Below are positions 20,564-32,531 of a stretch of 64,000 bases of DNA, piece by piece. The notes beneath the pieces are model-generated. The model worked only from the letters and a program-made list of their open reading frames with translations. It did no database searches and was not told the origin of the DNA. Within the stretch, counting starts at the first letter, position 1. Each line of letters opens with the position of its first letter. A program made the position numbers and the translations under genes. Source of the stretch: Polychytrium aggregatum. Its lineage: Eukaryota; Chytridiomycota; Chytridiomycetes; Polychytriales. The stretch lies in assembly GCF_025602895.1 (NCBI RefSeq), contig NW_026516212.1, positions 372,001 to 436,000 on the forward strand, read 5' to 3'.

Positions 20564-21431
20564 CTAAAGCAGCTTGGGGGCTGGATCCGGTCCACGCTCG
20601 AGCCCGGTCTTGAACCAGCGCTCGTCATCGGAGATCTTGACGTCGTTGCCAGACATGCGGCGCTCCTGCATCAGGCCCTGTGCGTCGAAGGTCCAGTGCT
20701 CCAAGCCATAGGCTGCAGGGAAGAGAGTAGACGGCACTCAGAACGCCTGTTGGTCTAACTCGAGACTAGATCGCTCAAAATGCCAAAGCCGGATCTCAGG
20801 TTGACATGATCAGACAGGCTCGGAACTCACCTCGCCACCACTGGATTGACAAGGCAGAATCGGGAGTGCAGAGCCGGGAAGGCCGAGGGTCAATCCAACA
20901 GATGACAGGCGCAGACCATCACACACCGCTTCTCCTCTTTCCTCTCGCAGCCCTCGATCGTCGGTTCACTGCAGCAGAGGCTCGTTACCTGTCCTTCATC
21001 GTCGTGGTATTCGTACCAGAACTGCACGGCAATCTTGTTGTCGGAAAAGCAAAAGAGCTCCTTGCGCAGGCGGTAGCCGTTTTCCTTGCTCCACTTGCGT
21101 CTCAGAAACGACTTGATGGCCTCGCGGCCTTGGAGGAACTCGTCGCGATTGCGCCAGCTGATAGAGAACCGGGCCGGGGCAGAAGCGCACAGGGATTGCC
21201 GGAGTGAATACCCTCTCTGGGCTCCAAGAACGGATCTGTGCCCATGCGACGCATTCGCAGCGACGGCTAGAGACGGAGCCCACTCGAGGGCGGGCATCGA
21301 GGCAGATCCTACATCGAATCCTCGGTGTAGGCTGGGGCAACCAGCTCGGGATCTTTGGTGTTCCAGAGGTTCTGGGCCCGCTGAACCTTGGCGGTGGCTG
21401 TCTCGAGGGTGAAAGGCGGAACGAGCGACAT
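20564..21431 (-). CDS. DUF1348 (nuclear transport factor 2-like fold) protein with a 10-nt microexon
   Basis: Four exons: 21431-21313, 21157-20989, a 10-nt exon 20840-20831 and 20712-20564. Joined they code for 148 aa. The sequence is [20 protein letters not shown]...YTEDS, then [25 protein letters not shown]-type [20 protein letters not shown] and EYHDDEGQ. The microexon supplies WWR, and the last exon gives [20 protein letters not shown]...ND. This matches the whole DUF1348 domain of bacterial and fungal SnoaL-like proteins in order and length (usually 140-160 aa). The biochemical role of the family is unknown. The microexon is required because without it the frame breaks and the conserved W-x-R-x-Y-G motif is lost. 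Confidence 0.88.
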
Positions 21432-22338
21432 AGCAGGGGGCTCGGCTGGCAGATGTTGCGGGCAGGATACGATGGCGATCTGGACAGGACTTGGCGGCTG
21501 GTTGCTCTTGTCGCTGGCGGTTCTTGCTGCTTTTGTATCGGTGTTCGTCCTCGTGCCTCGGGCATGCGGGTTGTCCCCAAATCTTGTCGGAGGGTCGGCG
21601 CAGTCCCCGCTGCAGATGGCGAGCATCGTCATGCGGATATGCGAGTTTGGGGTCTGGGGTTTGGGGCCTGGGGCCTGGGTGTGTCGCCTCTCTTCGAGGG
21701 ATGCATCAAGTCGATTGGACCGGCACCGGTGCCCAATCATCCTCTGAAGCGATACCGCACGGTCAGCGGATTGATGTGATACGCCTGCCTGCTCGCGGCG
21801 ATGGGCTTCTGCAGCGGGGCGGATCGAGGGATACAGCATACCTGGAAGCCATGGGGAAAGCACATTGACTGCTCACTGCAGGCCATCGATGCAGAGCACA
21901 TTCCGCATCGCATTCTGGCGGCGGCCCATCCAAGACGAATGCAATCTCGTCTGGTAGAGCTGTTGCCGAGCCGTTCGTTTGGTGGCGAACCTTCCGTCGG
22001 TCCGATCAGCAATCATGCCGTCAATGGCAAACATGGCCAAGTCGGAATCGTCCTTGATGGCGACAATCGGGGCCTTCTGCGTGGACTTCCAGGTTTCTGT
22101 GGGGAGTTTCCAGCCACGGCGGTGTACATGATCGTGCTTGTGGGGTTTCCAGAACAGCCCGGCTTCTCAAAGTCCCGTCTGACAGACCTGGAAGCGACAG
22201 AGGCGATCAGCTTGCGGACGGTAGCAGTCGTCCTTCTTCATCGGCGGACGCTTCCTCGTCAGAGAGTGACATATCGAGCAGTCGTGCTCCAGCATCAATC
22301 TTCGCCATCTCCAACGCCGCGACCACCGCCATCGTAGA
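21432..22338. other. Intergenic region between divergent DUF1348 and MFS genes
   Basis: No supportable gene. A short GGGGTCTGGGG / TTTGGGGCCTGGGGCCTGG-like G-rich stretch lies at 21650-21685. The region should carry both promoters. Confidence 0.5.
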
Positions 22339-24190
22339 ATGATGAGCCGGGTCGTTCAATCTCTGCGAGAGGTCTCACCCCAGCAGGCCATATCTCTGGC
22401 CTCGGCCTTTGTGTTGATGCTGACATCGGGGTCGCTGTTTGCATTCTCGTCTTTCGGAGACGACCTCAAGACGACTTTCCAGTACAGTGTGCAGGACCTC
22501 AATGTCATTTCGTCCGTGGGAAACACAGCTCTCTACCTGTGCTATATGGTTGTTGGACCCATCTACGACAGCCGTGGAGCGGCGGTGACGCTGGTGAGTT
22601 TGTCTTGCTGCAAGAGGCCGGCTGACGAGCACTTTTCCTGAGTCTCTGAGCACTCGACAGCCAGAGACGGCCCAGGCAGCACGGCGCTGGACATGGCGAG
22701 CGGCTTGTCTGCTTCTCACAATCCCAATGACGCACCATCCGCCACATCCAGGGAATCGGCGCCATCACCTTTGGTGGTGGATTCTTGCTGATCTATCTGT
22801 GCTTCATCGGAGTCATCTCGGGTGCGGCTGCGGGCTATGGTCCCATGTCGTTCTACTACTTTCTGTGCGGCCTTGGATCGACATCGGGGTGGGTACTCCC
22901 GCGAACACACCATGTCCTAGGGACGGCGGCTGTGCTGCTTTCCTGCAGGTCTGTTGCGAGGATGCTCTCGCTGACTCGGACACCATACTCTGCCCCGCGC
23001 CAGGTATGTGGCCGCCCTGGCAGTCAACTTGGCCAACTTTCCCAGCTCGCAGACCGGGCTCATCAGCGGCATCCTCGGGCTGTCCTACAGTCTGTCAGCC
23101 GTGCTCTTCAGCCAGGTCAAGGCCAACTACTTTGACAAGGACCCGGCTGGATTTTTCAAGTTTGCGGCCATCCTAGTCTTTGTTATCCACGTCGTTGGCA
23201 TCTGGACGATCCGAAAGTCACCGCATCCGTCCTTGGTTGCCGCCACACAGGATCGCCCATCAGCCGCAAGCAAAGCATCGCCGAGCTCAGCATCGCATCC
23301 AGCCGCATCGAGCGCGGAGGAACCCCGGAGCAGCGTCCGGGCGTCGAAAGCTGGCCATGCCAATGCCGGGGGACTCGAAGGCATGTCCAAGCTGGAGATT
23401 CTGATGTCGCCCATCTTCCCGCTCTACGCCTTTGTGTGCATCTTCCAGCAGGGCATCACCTACTACAACAACATCTCGACCATCATCCTGTCACTGTATC
23501 CACAGTCCAGCACATCCGACATGGTGGCGCTGCACATCACACTGCTCTCGGTGGCCGGATGCATCTCGCGGCTGTTCGTCGGGGCTGTTTCGGACATCGT
23601 GGTCATCTACTTCCGGATCGAGCGGACCGTGCTGCTCATCGCTGCGTCGGTCTTGACATGGATTCCACTGGTGGTGCTTGGTACCGCCGGGAACATCAGC
23701 AATGGCGTGTTGGTTGTGTGCTCGCTTCTCGTTGGTCTGGGCTATGGCGCCCAGGGCACCCTCTTTTCGGTTCTGATCGTGAGTATGCTGCCGCTGGCAG
23801 ACTTGCGCTACAACAGGTAGCCATCGTTTGCTGATCGTCAACGTTGTCGCTGATCGATTCCGCTCGGCTGCTTCTGTTGTCTCCCGCCTTGACCTCACCC
23901 ATCAGGCGGACTACTTTGGACACCTGAACTACGGGACGGCAAGCGCCCTCGTGCTGCTGGGCGTGCCCGGCGGCGTGTTCCTGTCAAACATGCTCTTTGG
24001 CAACCTCTACGACCAGGCCGTGCAATCCAACTGTGTGGGGTCCAGTTGCTATCGACTACCGTTCCTGATCTTTGTTGGGCTGCAGTTGATTCCGATCATC
24101 CTAAGCACGGCACTATGGATCAAGCGGCGCAAGCAGTTCCGCCGCAAGCGATCGGTGCACGCCGCTCAGCCCGAAGACGATGTAATCTAA
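22339..24190 (+). CDS. MFS transporter, nodulin-like / MCH1-like family
   Basis: Exons 22339-22593, 22752-22888, 23004-23778 and 23906-24190 join in frame to give 483 aa. About twelve hydrophobic segments are visible: AISLASAFVLMLTSGSLFAF, LGIGAITFGGGFLLIYLCFI, and so on. Diagnostic for the nodulin-like/MCH1 branch are NFPSSQTGLISGILGLSYSL in the first half and DYFGHLNYGTASALVLLG...LYDQAVQSNCVGSSCYRLPF near the end, where the Cys-x-G-x-x-C-Y-R motif is typical. A long hydrophilic Ser/Ala-rich loop lies between the two bundles (about residues 200-245). Yeast Mch1 is a monocarboxylate-permease homologue without proven monocarboxylate transport, so the substrate is open. Acts in a membrane, vacuolar in yeast. 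Ends in a basic cytosolic tail (KRRKQFRRKRS). Confidence 0.85.
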
Positions 24191-24284
24191 TGTATGAAGA
24201 AGGGCCGGCAGCAGCACCGGGGATGTGTGCATCTGCGGACATGCATGGTGACAAGCCATGAGATTGAGGCAGGATCTATGCATG

Positions 24285-26015
24285 TCACTCGCGCTCGTAC
24301 TTGAGCTTCCGCTTGAGCTCCTTTTCTTGCTTCTCCTCCTCCCTCTTGCGCTTGTAGCTGATAGAGTAGTAGTGTACATACAAGGCGAGGATAATAATAA
24401 TTAATATACGCGGTAGAGGTACTGATCGACGACGGATCCTAGTTCATGGGCCGCGGCGGGTCATAGTTCATAAGGCTGTGGTAGGTCATAGTTCATAAGG
24501 CTGGGTGTGCAACCAGAGGCAACTCACAGCGGGCTATCGATGATAAACTCGGGATTGCGACAGAGCCCGAGCTTTTTGTTGATCGTGGCTGCGTCTTCCC
24601 GGGACACAGTCTTGGTTTTTCGCTCAGCGAGGGAGTTCTTGATCTCGGTCACCCGAGCCATAAGCAAGTCTATGGGTAGCGGCTCCTTATCCTTGTGGAC
24701 GCCATCGGTAGCTGGAGTCTGCGGGGTCTCCTTGGCATCGGGCAGTTTAGGCCGAGCACCAAATCTTGTGACGAAGTAGGCCATATCGTCCTTGGATCGG
24801 CGGGTATGCTCGCTCGCCATGAGCCAACACGCAATCGCAATCTGGCTGGGTGTGCACCAGAACATCAGATCGGTGAGCAGGCTCTCTCGGACCCATTCCC
24901 TAGCCTTTTGGAAGGTCTCCCATAGGCTGACGATGAGCTCGCGCTTGCGGTCCTGAATGGAGATCGGATTGCCATCCGAGTCGAAGGCCGGGGTCGACAG
25001 CATCTTGGCCGAATGGTAGGACTGCATGTCAAGGAAATAGCCGTGTAGCGGCCAGTAGGGATGCTGGCAAGCAAAGTGGAATCGGAGACCGCGGCAAACG
25101 ATGAACTCGAGTGCTGTGATGGTTTCGGCGGCCGGGGCATTGGGAATGGCGGCCAGGAACTTGTCCAGGGGCCGGGCCGAGTTTTCGACCTTTGCGGCGA
25201 GAAAGAGTATCGTGATGCTGTCGAGCGGCACGTATGCAGAAGAGCCCAACGGATAAGGGGCGGGCCAGAAGAAGCGGGCCAGAAAGGAGTCGGTTAGATG
25301 GGCCATTCGGAAGGATCATCTCCCTGTCGACACGCAATCGCTCATAGGAAGGCTGGAGTCTCGGCTGCAGGAAACCCCGGCTGTTTGGTCGCATGAACCT
25401 ACAGCGCATTCTTTGGATCATAGTCCATGACGGTGTTGAGGAGATAGAAGCGCTTGAAGAAGGTGATCGCTGTGGCCTGGAGGCACCCATGACCGGAAAG
25501 GCAAGCCGAGGATGATGCAAGAATGAGCGTTCAGCCGGCAGCCAGCTGCGGCAGGGTGATCAATTCGGAGAAACCTACCTCAACCACGGCATCCAGCTTC
25601 AGCCGGGTGCAGAGGGTACGGATCATGTATTCGTAGTAGAGCGTCAGATCAGCCTGTTCGCTGGCGCTCAGGAACTCGACAGAATCCAGCTGGGATGGAG
25701 TTGAGGGATCGGCGGCGACAAGAATCCCCTGTGACGAAGCGAGTGTGAGCGTCCTGGCCGCAGTGACTCGGATTCAATATCGCCATGAGAGACAGCGACA
25801 GTGAAAGTGCAGTGTACGCAGGCGGACGCATGCGAACGCTGATCGCGCCGGTGTTGGATGCATACATAGTTGGCTTGCCGGGCAGCTTTGACGGCCTTGA
25901 CGGCATGGGCCATGGAGGCCTCCCGGAGCTGCAGCACGACGGCTGGGCTGGGGAACAGCCAGTGCTTGTACTGGGTGTACTGCTCGGTGAGGTTTGGCCG
26001 GGACTGCTGATCCAT
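24285..26015 (-). CDS. CCL1: Cyclin H (CCL1-like), TFIIH kinase cyclin
   Basis: Five exons: 26015-25866, 25728-25579, 25476-25403, 25217-24528 and 24357-24285. They give 378 aa. The start EQYTQYKHWLFP is the cyclin H N-terminal signature. The cyclin box follows: LYYEYMIRTLCTRLKL, then ATAITFFKRFYLLNTVMDYD (usual TA..YFKRFYL..SVMDYDP), then ITILFLAAKVEN, and QHPYWPLHGYFLDMQ. The last exon adds a highly basic/acidic tail, YKRKREEEKQEKELKRK, reached through a GTGAGT donor that would otherwise be read as an immediate stop. Cyclin H pairs with CDK7/Kin28 and MAT1/Tfb3 in TFIIH, where it drives RNA polymerase II CTD phosphorylation in the nucleus. It is 0.9 kb from, and divergent to, the chitin synthase gene. 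Confidence 0.92.
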
Positions 26016-26925
26016 GATGGCGGCTTGGATATTGTTGATCGGGACAGAGCCGGGCAGGCGAGAGGGCAGGCGGATGCGAGGGCGCTTCGCGTCGGTGTCA
26101 ATCAGAAACCGGGGGTCGAGACACGGGGACGTTCCCACAAAAGCGCCATGCCCACAACCAATGCCGCTCCCGGGGTCTCCATGTCCGAGGCCATGCCACT
26201 CGCGGGGTCTTGACGCTGGGAGCAGCATCAGCTGCGGACACTGGCCGTTGTCGCTGGTCTCGCCCGAAGGAAACGGCAGCGCAAACGACCATGCAAACGG
26301 CGGCTGGCAGAGCCAGAGGCCACACCGCCACCGTCCTGGACAAGGGGCGGATGGGGCGAGGCGCTGCTGCGCAGGCCAGGGCCATGTGTGTGTGTGGCGA
26401 GAGACGGCGAGAGGACACAGAGAGAACAGCGAGAGGACAACGAGAGCACACAGAGAGGACACAGAGAGGACACAGAGAGGACGATAAGACGCGGGGAGAC
26501 ATCCGCACACGCGCACCGCGACACACAGCACAGTGCACCACAAGCCGCGCGCAGCACCCGCTGAAACCAAGCACGGCCACTGCCGCCCACCACAGACACA
26601 GCGGGCGCAGCACTGCCTGCCCATACAACGCACACACACACGCGTGCTTCTCGCCGTGCTCTCGCCGCGCTTCTCGCCGCACCGCCTCGGCTGTCTTGCC
26701 ACCGCCGCCATCGCTTTTATTCTCCCCGCGGCTGGGGCTGGCTCTTCCACCATCTCACATCCTCCTCCTCCTCCTCCTCCTCCTCCTCCTCCTGCAGCCC
26801 CTTGGCCGGCTGGCTCCTGCTTTGCTGCGTCGCCTGTCTTGCTGCCGCTGCCTTGCGCCGTCTGTCTCCCTCACCAATAACCCTCGTCTTTGATCCCAGC
26901 GATCTCGTCTCCTCCGGTCCAGATC
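26016..26925. other. Intergenic region between divergent cyclin H and chitin synthase genes
   Basis: Holds both promoters. Purine-rich GAGAGGACACAGA repeats occur at 26395-26480 and a (TCC)n microsatellite at 26761-26793. No gene supported. Confidence 0.55.
26761..26793. repeat. (CCT)n trinucleotide microsatellite
   Basis: Eleven CCT units in the 5' leader of the chitin synthase gene. The pyrimidine bias is common in fungal leaders close to transcription starts. Confidence 0.9.
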
Positions 26926-29900
26926 ATGGATCCGCCCAATCCCCAGCACCCCAGGCCTGTCCAGGCGGCTACCACCTTTAACCTGCCCGATGCCGGCCCT
27001 TCCAGCGGTCCCGGTCTCGCTGTTCCCTCTGGTGGTCCTGGTCTCACTGCTCCAAGCAGGCGCATGACCACCGGTATTCGTAGAACCACCGACGGTGGTC
27101 TCGTTGGCCGCCAAAAGACTCTCATCAAGCCCGAGCGCGCTGTCGAGCCTCGTCCGCTGCTCAATACCCAGCAGGTCAAGGTCGCTCCGCACCACAAGGG
27201 CACCAGCCTCGACTCCAGCCGTTCGCCCTGGAAGAGCCCGTGGATCTTGTTCTCCTGGCTAGTGACCTGCTGCTGCCCCGGTCCGATCCTGCGCGCATGC
27301 GGCAAGTCGACCCCGGGCGTCCAGCAGGCTTGGCGTGAAAAAGTGGCCCTCTGTGTCATCATTTTCTTGATGTCGTCGGTCGTGATCTTTTTTATTGTCT
27401 TCTTCAACTCGGTCCTTTGTCCGCCGGCCCTGCAGACCCCGCACATCTCGGTCAATACCGCTGGTAAGTCGGTCGCTCGACCAGCATCTGCTGCAAGCAG
27501 TGCCTGCGATCGGTCGCCGCGAATACCCAACTGGGGAGCGATGCAGACGTCGGGCCCGGTGGCTGTTTATTCGATATAAATACGGCGGCAGTGCACTGTC
27601 AGATCAGCTCCCCCTCTGTCTTGTCCTCGCAAGAGTCGAGGAGAGATCGAAAGCACAATGGACGGCGTTCCGGAGGCACTCTAGGATCTGCCTGCACCAC
27701 ATCCTTGCCACCACCGGGACTCGACCGGCCAGCGAGCGTTGCTGCAGTTTCTGCTCTTCGACGTCACTCTGCTAATCCTTGTTATCTGCATCGGCGCCCT
27801 CAGGATCGGTCGTCGTCGGCGGCCTGCTCTACAATACCCGCAACTCCACCGTCGATCCTGTCGCCCGTACGCGCTGGGCGCTGCTTGACCAGGTGTACCC
27901 TGGATACGACGTCAGCACCATGTTCTTCCAGCGCTCCGAGAACCTGGTCAATTGCGCTGGCCTGACCGAGAAGTTTGCCCAGCTCCAGTATCCCTGCGAG
28001 CAGGACAACAGCTGTCTCCAGTCCGCCACCGAGGCTGACATGGAGAGCAACGGCTTGGTGCTCTACCAGCGCTTCAACTGCACCGCCAGCACCTCCAACT
28101 CCAAATCAACCTGCAATGATCAGACCTCTCGCGTGATTCCCTCGCCTGCCTATGAGTGGACCGACATCGGCAACCGCGGCTTCTTTGCCATCGACGGCAT
28201 CGTTGTCAACCTCAAGCCCTTCTTTGACCAATACCCCAACGAAGCGGCGGTCGATGCCAGTGAGGCCCCTCTCTACCGCCTACTCTACCAGCAGTACACG
28301 CTCAAGAGCGACGCCACCCACATCTTTTGGAAGCTGCCTCAGTACAAGGCCCAGGTCAAGTGCCTGATCTCCAAGTATGCCGCCGGTGTCGTCGAAACCC
28401 AGCCTTACTCCTGCAGCATTGCCCAATACGTCACCCTGGTCACCAGTGCCGTCATTCTGTGTATCCTCGCTACCCGCTTCAGTCTCGCCGTCATCTTTGC
28501 CTGGTTCCGCGCCGACCGCGTCTCCCGCAAGCCCAAGGACTCGGATCTCGTTGATCGCTACAAGGGCCGCCAGATGCCGGCCTCGTATGCCCAGCGTCTG
28601 CGCGACGTCGACATTGAGCTGCATCCTCTCACCGACAACCGAGCTTCGATGGACGGCCGCTCCGGGTCCCGCAACTCCGAGTACTCCAGTATCGACCTTG
28701 GTCGCGGCTTTGATAAGCGCTACAGCGCGCAGTCCGGCCAACGCCTCGCCCAGCAACAGCAGCAGGAAGACCCGGACTTGTACACCATCGTTCTGGTTAC
28801 CTGCTACTCCGAAGACGAGAAGGCGCTCCGCGGCACCCTCGAGTCCATCTGCTCCACCCACTACCATGACCAGCGCAAGTTGCTCTTTGTCGTTGCTGAC
28901 GGCAACATCAAGGGCGCCGACTCCACCGATACAACTCCCAACCTGCTCCTGGGTATGATGCGCAAGTCTGAGCTCAAGACCGACCCTGTCGAGGCCAAGT
29001 CCTACATTGCCATTTCCTCCGGTGCCAAGGAGCACAACATGGCCGAGGTCCACGCCGGCTTCTTTGATCACAAGGGCCGTGGCTGCCCCATGCTGCTGAT
29101 CATCAAGTGCGGTACCCCCGAGGAGCGTAGCAGGCCGCGTGCTGGCAACCGTGGCAAGCGTGACTCCCAGATGATCCTGATGAAGTTCTTCAAGCACCTG
29201 ACGTTGGACGAGCCCATGCCCCCTCTGCACCATGAGATCTACAACCGCATCCACGAGCTGATGGAGGTTACCGCCGATGTCTTTGACCTGGTCCTCATGG
29301 TTGACGCCGACACGCGTGTCCATACCGAGTCCCTGCAGAAGATGATGTACGCCATGATGAACGACAAGATGATCATGGGTCTCTGCGGCGAGACCCGCAT
29401 CGTCAACAAGACCACCAGCTGGGTCACGCGCATCCAAGTCTTTGAGTACTACATCTCGCACCACTTTGGCAAGGCCTTCGAGGCCATGTTTGGTGGCGTC
29501 ACCTGTCTCCCCGGTTGCTTCTGCATGTACCGCATCAAGACCACGAACCTGAAAGGCGATGCTGTTCCGATCCTCTGCCATCCCGATATTGTGGAATACT
29601 ACTCTGTCGGCAGTGTCGAAACCCTGCACGAGAAGAACTTGCTTCTGCTCGGTGAGGATCGTTTCCTGACGACCCTAATGATGCGCCGCTTCCCGAAGCG
29701 CAAGATGATCTTTGTTCCCCAGGCCATCTGCAAGACCACCGTTCCCGAGGATTTCAAAACCCTGCTCTCCCAGCGACGCCGATGGATCAACTCGACAATC
29801 CACAACCTGATGGAGCTTGTCAAGGTCCCGCTCTGCGGAACTTTCTGTTTCAGTATGCAGGTGAGCATCCCGCCGGTGCCGTCCCTATCAGACCACGCCA

Positions 29901-30648
29901 TGCGATCCACGGATTGTCTGATGCCAAACCCCACTTGATCTGATCTGATCAGATCTGATCAGTTCTGTTCTAACCCGTCCACAACTCTTGTTGCTCGTCT
30001 TGTCACCAGTTCATCATCTTTATGGATCTGCTCAGCACAGCCATCTTGCCTGCCAGTTTGTGCCTCACCTACTACCTGATTGTCATGGCCGTCCTCAAGG
30101 GCAACATTGCCGATCCCAACACCATCACCCTGATCACGGTCATGTTCCTGCCGGCCGTTCTGGTCATCCTGATCAGCCGCAAGTTTTCGTACATTGGCTG
30201 GATGGGCATCTACCTGCTGGCGCTCCCTGTCTGGCAGCTGATCCTGCCCCTGTACGCCTTCTGGAACTTTGACGACTTTTCCTGGGGCGAGACCCGCAAG
30301 ATCGAAGGCGGCGAGGGCGACCATGCGGCCAAGGAGGGCCACTTTGACCCCCGCCAAATCGAGCACCGGCATTTGGCTGAGTGGATCGCCGGCGACCGCC
30401 AAAAGATTGACAACTATCGCCGGTCTCAGATTATGTTCTACCAACAGTCCGGCGGCTCCTCGTCGACTCTGGCCGGCGGTCAGGCCCCCGGCAGCACCTC
30501 GTCAGGCTGGGGCCCAAGTCCTCAGTTGCAAGGTGTCCCTGTCAGTGCTTCGAACACTGCGCCCACATCCAAGTACGCCCCTGTGAGCGACAACCGGCTT
30601 CTGTCCATGGACACGATCACCGCCCAGCGAAGTAGCCACAGTGGGTAA
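26926..30648 (+). CDS. Chitin synthase (division 2, class IV/CHS3-like)
   Basis: Exons 26926-27463, 27804-29860 and 30010-30648 give 1077 aa. The N-terminal 145 residues are disordered. Membrane segments follow (VALCVIIFLMSSVVIFFIVF at about 148-170, and YVTLVTSAVILCILATRFSL near 400). The glycosyltransferase-2 catalytic core has CYSEDEKALRGTLES from about 513, VDADT from 679, GEDRF from 796 and QRRRW from 836. These are the donor-binding, metal, acceptor and processivity motifs of chitin synthases. After the last intron come C-terminal transmembrane helices (FIIFMDLLSTAILPASLCLT and others), then a Ser/Gly/Pro-rich tail. It polymerises UDP-GlcNAc into chitin at the plasma membrane. There is no myosin motor, which excludes classes V and VII. 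A cytochrome-b5-like region between the N-terminal helices and the core is possible but not clearly seen. Confidence 0.95.
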
Positions 30649-31038
30649 GCGACAAGCCGTCGCCACAAGCTGCGTTCCCTGCGGAGGACACGCTACATTC
30701 GATATGCACTGCACTGCACTGCGTCCCTGTCCAGTGCGTGTCTGTGTGTCAATTTCCTGTGATCCAAAAAACATGTGTCTCGCGCTGTACGGGGCTGTTG
30801 TACTTGTTCTTCACCTCGCTGTTGTTCAATCGGTCCCTCTCCTCGAGAGACAGCTTGCCCTTGGATTGCCTGCATTCCGTTCATCCATTCATCCAACTGC
30901 TCTTGCGTTCTTTTGCCGCTCAGTTGCGTGCTCGCCTGCCATTCTTCCTGTATGATGTTCCTACTGGGTGATTTCCCTTCCACCGCCCAATACAGCTCTT
31001 GCAAAACACGAGCCGACCCCCAAGAGCTTCCACATCAC

Positions 31039-31083
31039 ACATCCCACATCCCACATCCCACATCCCACATCCCACATCCCACA
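31039..31083. repeat. 7-bp tandem repeat (ACATCCC)n
   Basis: About six consecutive ACATCCC units. Confidence 0.9.
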
Positions 31084-31529
31084 CCGCCGTCGTCCGACTG
31101 TCCGCGAGCCTGTGCTTGCCTCTCACAGACGCATGACCCGGTCTCTGTCCAGCCAAGGTCAAGCCCCCGAGCCGCTCGGCTGGTGGACCGGGTCTGGTGA
31201 CGCCGACGGCGTGGCATGAGCCGCGCGCCCTTTCCTTTCTTTTGCACTCTCGCACTTTCCAGACCACCGATCCGCATTGCAGCAATGGGGGGCAATCGCA
31301 TCCTGGGCTCGAAGGATATGTCATTCAATGTCATGCAGCGATTTGCACCCTCTTTCATCAGTTTTGCAGCGACTCTCTCTCCGTAAGCCGCAACGCCGCT
31401 GCTGAACCATCCGCCATTCGCCTTCCTCCACATCCCAGCCTCCCGCCCCACAGTCCCCCACACAACCCGGCCCCGCTCCGCTCCGCCCATTCCAGCGTCT
31501 GGTCCCCATCCCTTGGCCCTTGGGGGGGA

Positions 31530-31536
31530 TATAAAT
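31530..31536 (+). promoter_or_regulatory. Probable TATA box of the small secreted protein gene
   Basis: TATAAAT within GGGATATAAATTG, about 145 bases before the ATG at 31675, in otherwise GC-rich DNA. The position fits a fungal core promoter with a leader of 50-100 nt. Confidence 0.45.
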
Positions 31537-31674
31537 TGTCGCCCGAGGCACCGCCGCCGACCCGTCCGTCCGTCGCCTGCCCACCAGCTTGCTTCCCAAA
31601 AGTCTCTTTCCCTCGCTCGCTCCTCATCTCGTTTATTCTTCGACAGCGTTTGAGCCTCCATCGCCTGCAAAACA

Positions 31675-32531
31675 ATGAAATTCGAATCGGCCCAGCTCGT
31701 CCTCCTTGCCACCGCTCTGATCGGTACGTGAGCCCAAGCTTGATCCTTTGCTCTCGCTGCTACTTTCCCCTTCTCCCCTCTCCCTCTCCCCACACCACTT
31801 CCACCAGCGATCTCATCCACGCCATCGCTGCCACCCCTCGTTTTTACTCGTGCGTAGGTGCCCAAACCGTTTCGGCTGCCAACGGCGTCGGCGGTGTCTG
31901 CGGTGGCTCTGCCAGCAACGTCGGTGCCATCTGCCAGACCGGTCTGGTTTGCGTCAACACCCAAGGAAAAGATGCCGCTGTGTATGGAGGCACTTGCATG
32001 GTAAGATCAACAGCCCTTCCGCACTCTCCTGTTCCTCCACTCTTAACCGTGGCTTTGGCGAAACCAGGATCGCCATGTGGTGTGTGTGGGTGGCCATGCT
32101 GCCGAGCATGGCGGGTGGAGTATGTGTGGGACAAGTCGGGCCTGAGGCTCGGCCTTCATGGTTCCTGCTTCAGAGCTGCTCTGCCTCTCTGCCTCTCTGG
32201 TTGTCTGTGGTGGCCGGTCGAGCCGCAACTCTCTTCACCTCGATCCCGCCCTTGGTATTGCCGTCTGCTTCTCATTCCAACCGCATCCAATCCGATCCAA
32301 CAGCAAAGCAACTCGACCACGGTCTCCAAGAGCGGCGCCTCCATGTCCATGTCGATGCCCATGTCGATGTCGATGATGCCGACGGGCAGTGCGTCCGCCT
32401 CGGCCTCGGGTGCGGCCCCGTCCAAGACAGCCGCAGCGTCGTCGTCGCCGACCTCGGGTGCTGTGGCTGCCTCGGGCTTCACATCCTGGCTCGGTATCTT
32501 CTCGGTGGTCGCGGCCGCACTGGCACTGTAA
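31675..32531 (+). CDS. Small secreted, probably GPI-anchored cell-surface protein
   Basis: Exons 31675-31723, 31858-32000 and 32304-32531 join in frame to give 139 aa. The N-terminus MKFESAQLVLLATALIGAQT is a signal peptide. The short folded part (about residues 25-65) has four cysteines: GGVCGG, AICQTG, LVCVNT and GTCM. A Ser/Met/Thr-rich linker follows (SMSMSMPMSMSMMPTGSA), then Ala/Ser-rich sequence and a C-terminal hydrophobic tail WLGIFSVVAAALAL. That is the architecture of a GPI-anchored fungal wall or surface protein. No catalytic or carbohydrate-binding family was recognised. The four-Cys pattern could be a mini carbohydrate-binding or adhesin-like module (inference). A TATA box and strong leader suggest good expression. 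Confidence 0.7.

Larger units (their letters stand above)
30649..31674. other. Intergenic region between chitin synthase and small secreted protein genes
   Basis: Chitin synthase 3' region followed by GC-rich promoter DNA. It holds a 7-bp tandem repeat at about 31039-31083 and a TATA box at 31530. No gene supported. Confidence 0.55.

Noticed and set aside
28280-29629. 449-codon minus-strand frame
   Set aside because: Antisense shadow of the chitin synthase catalytic exon.
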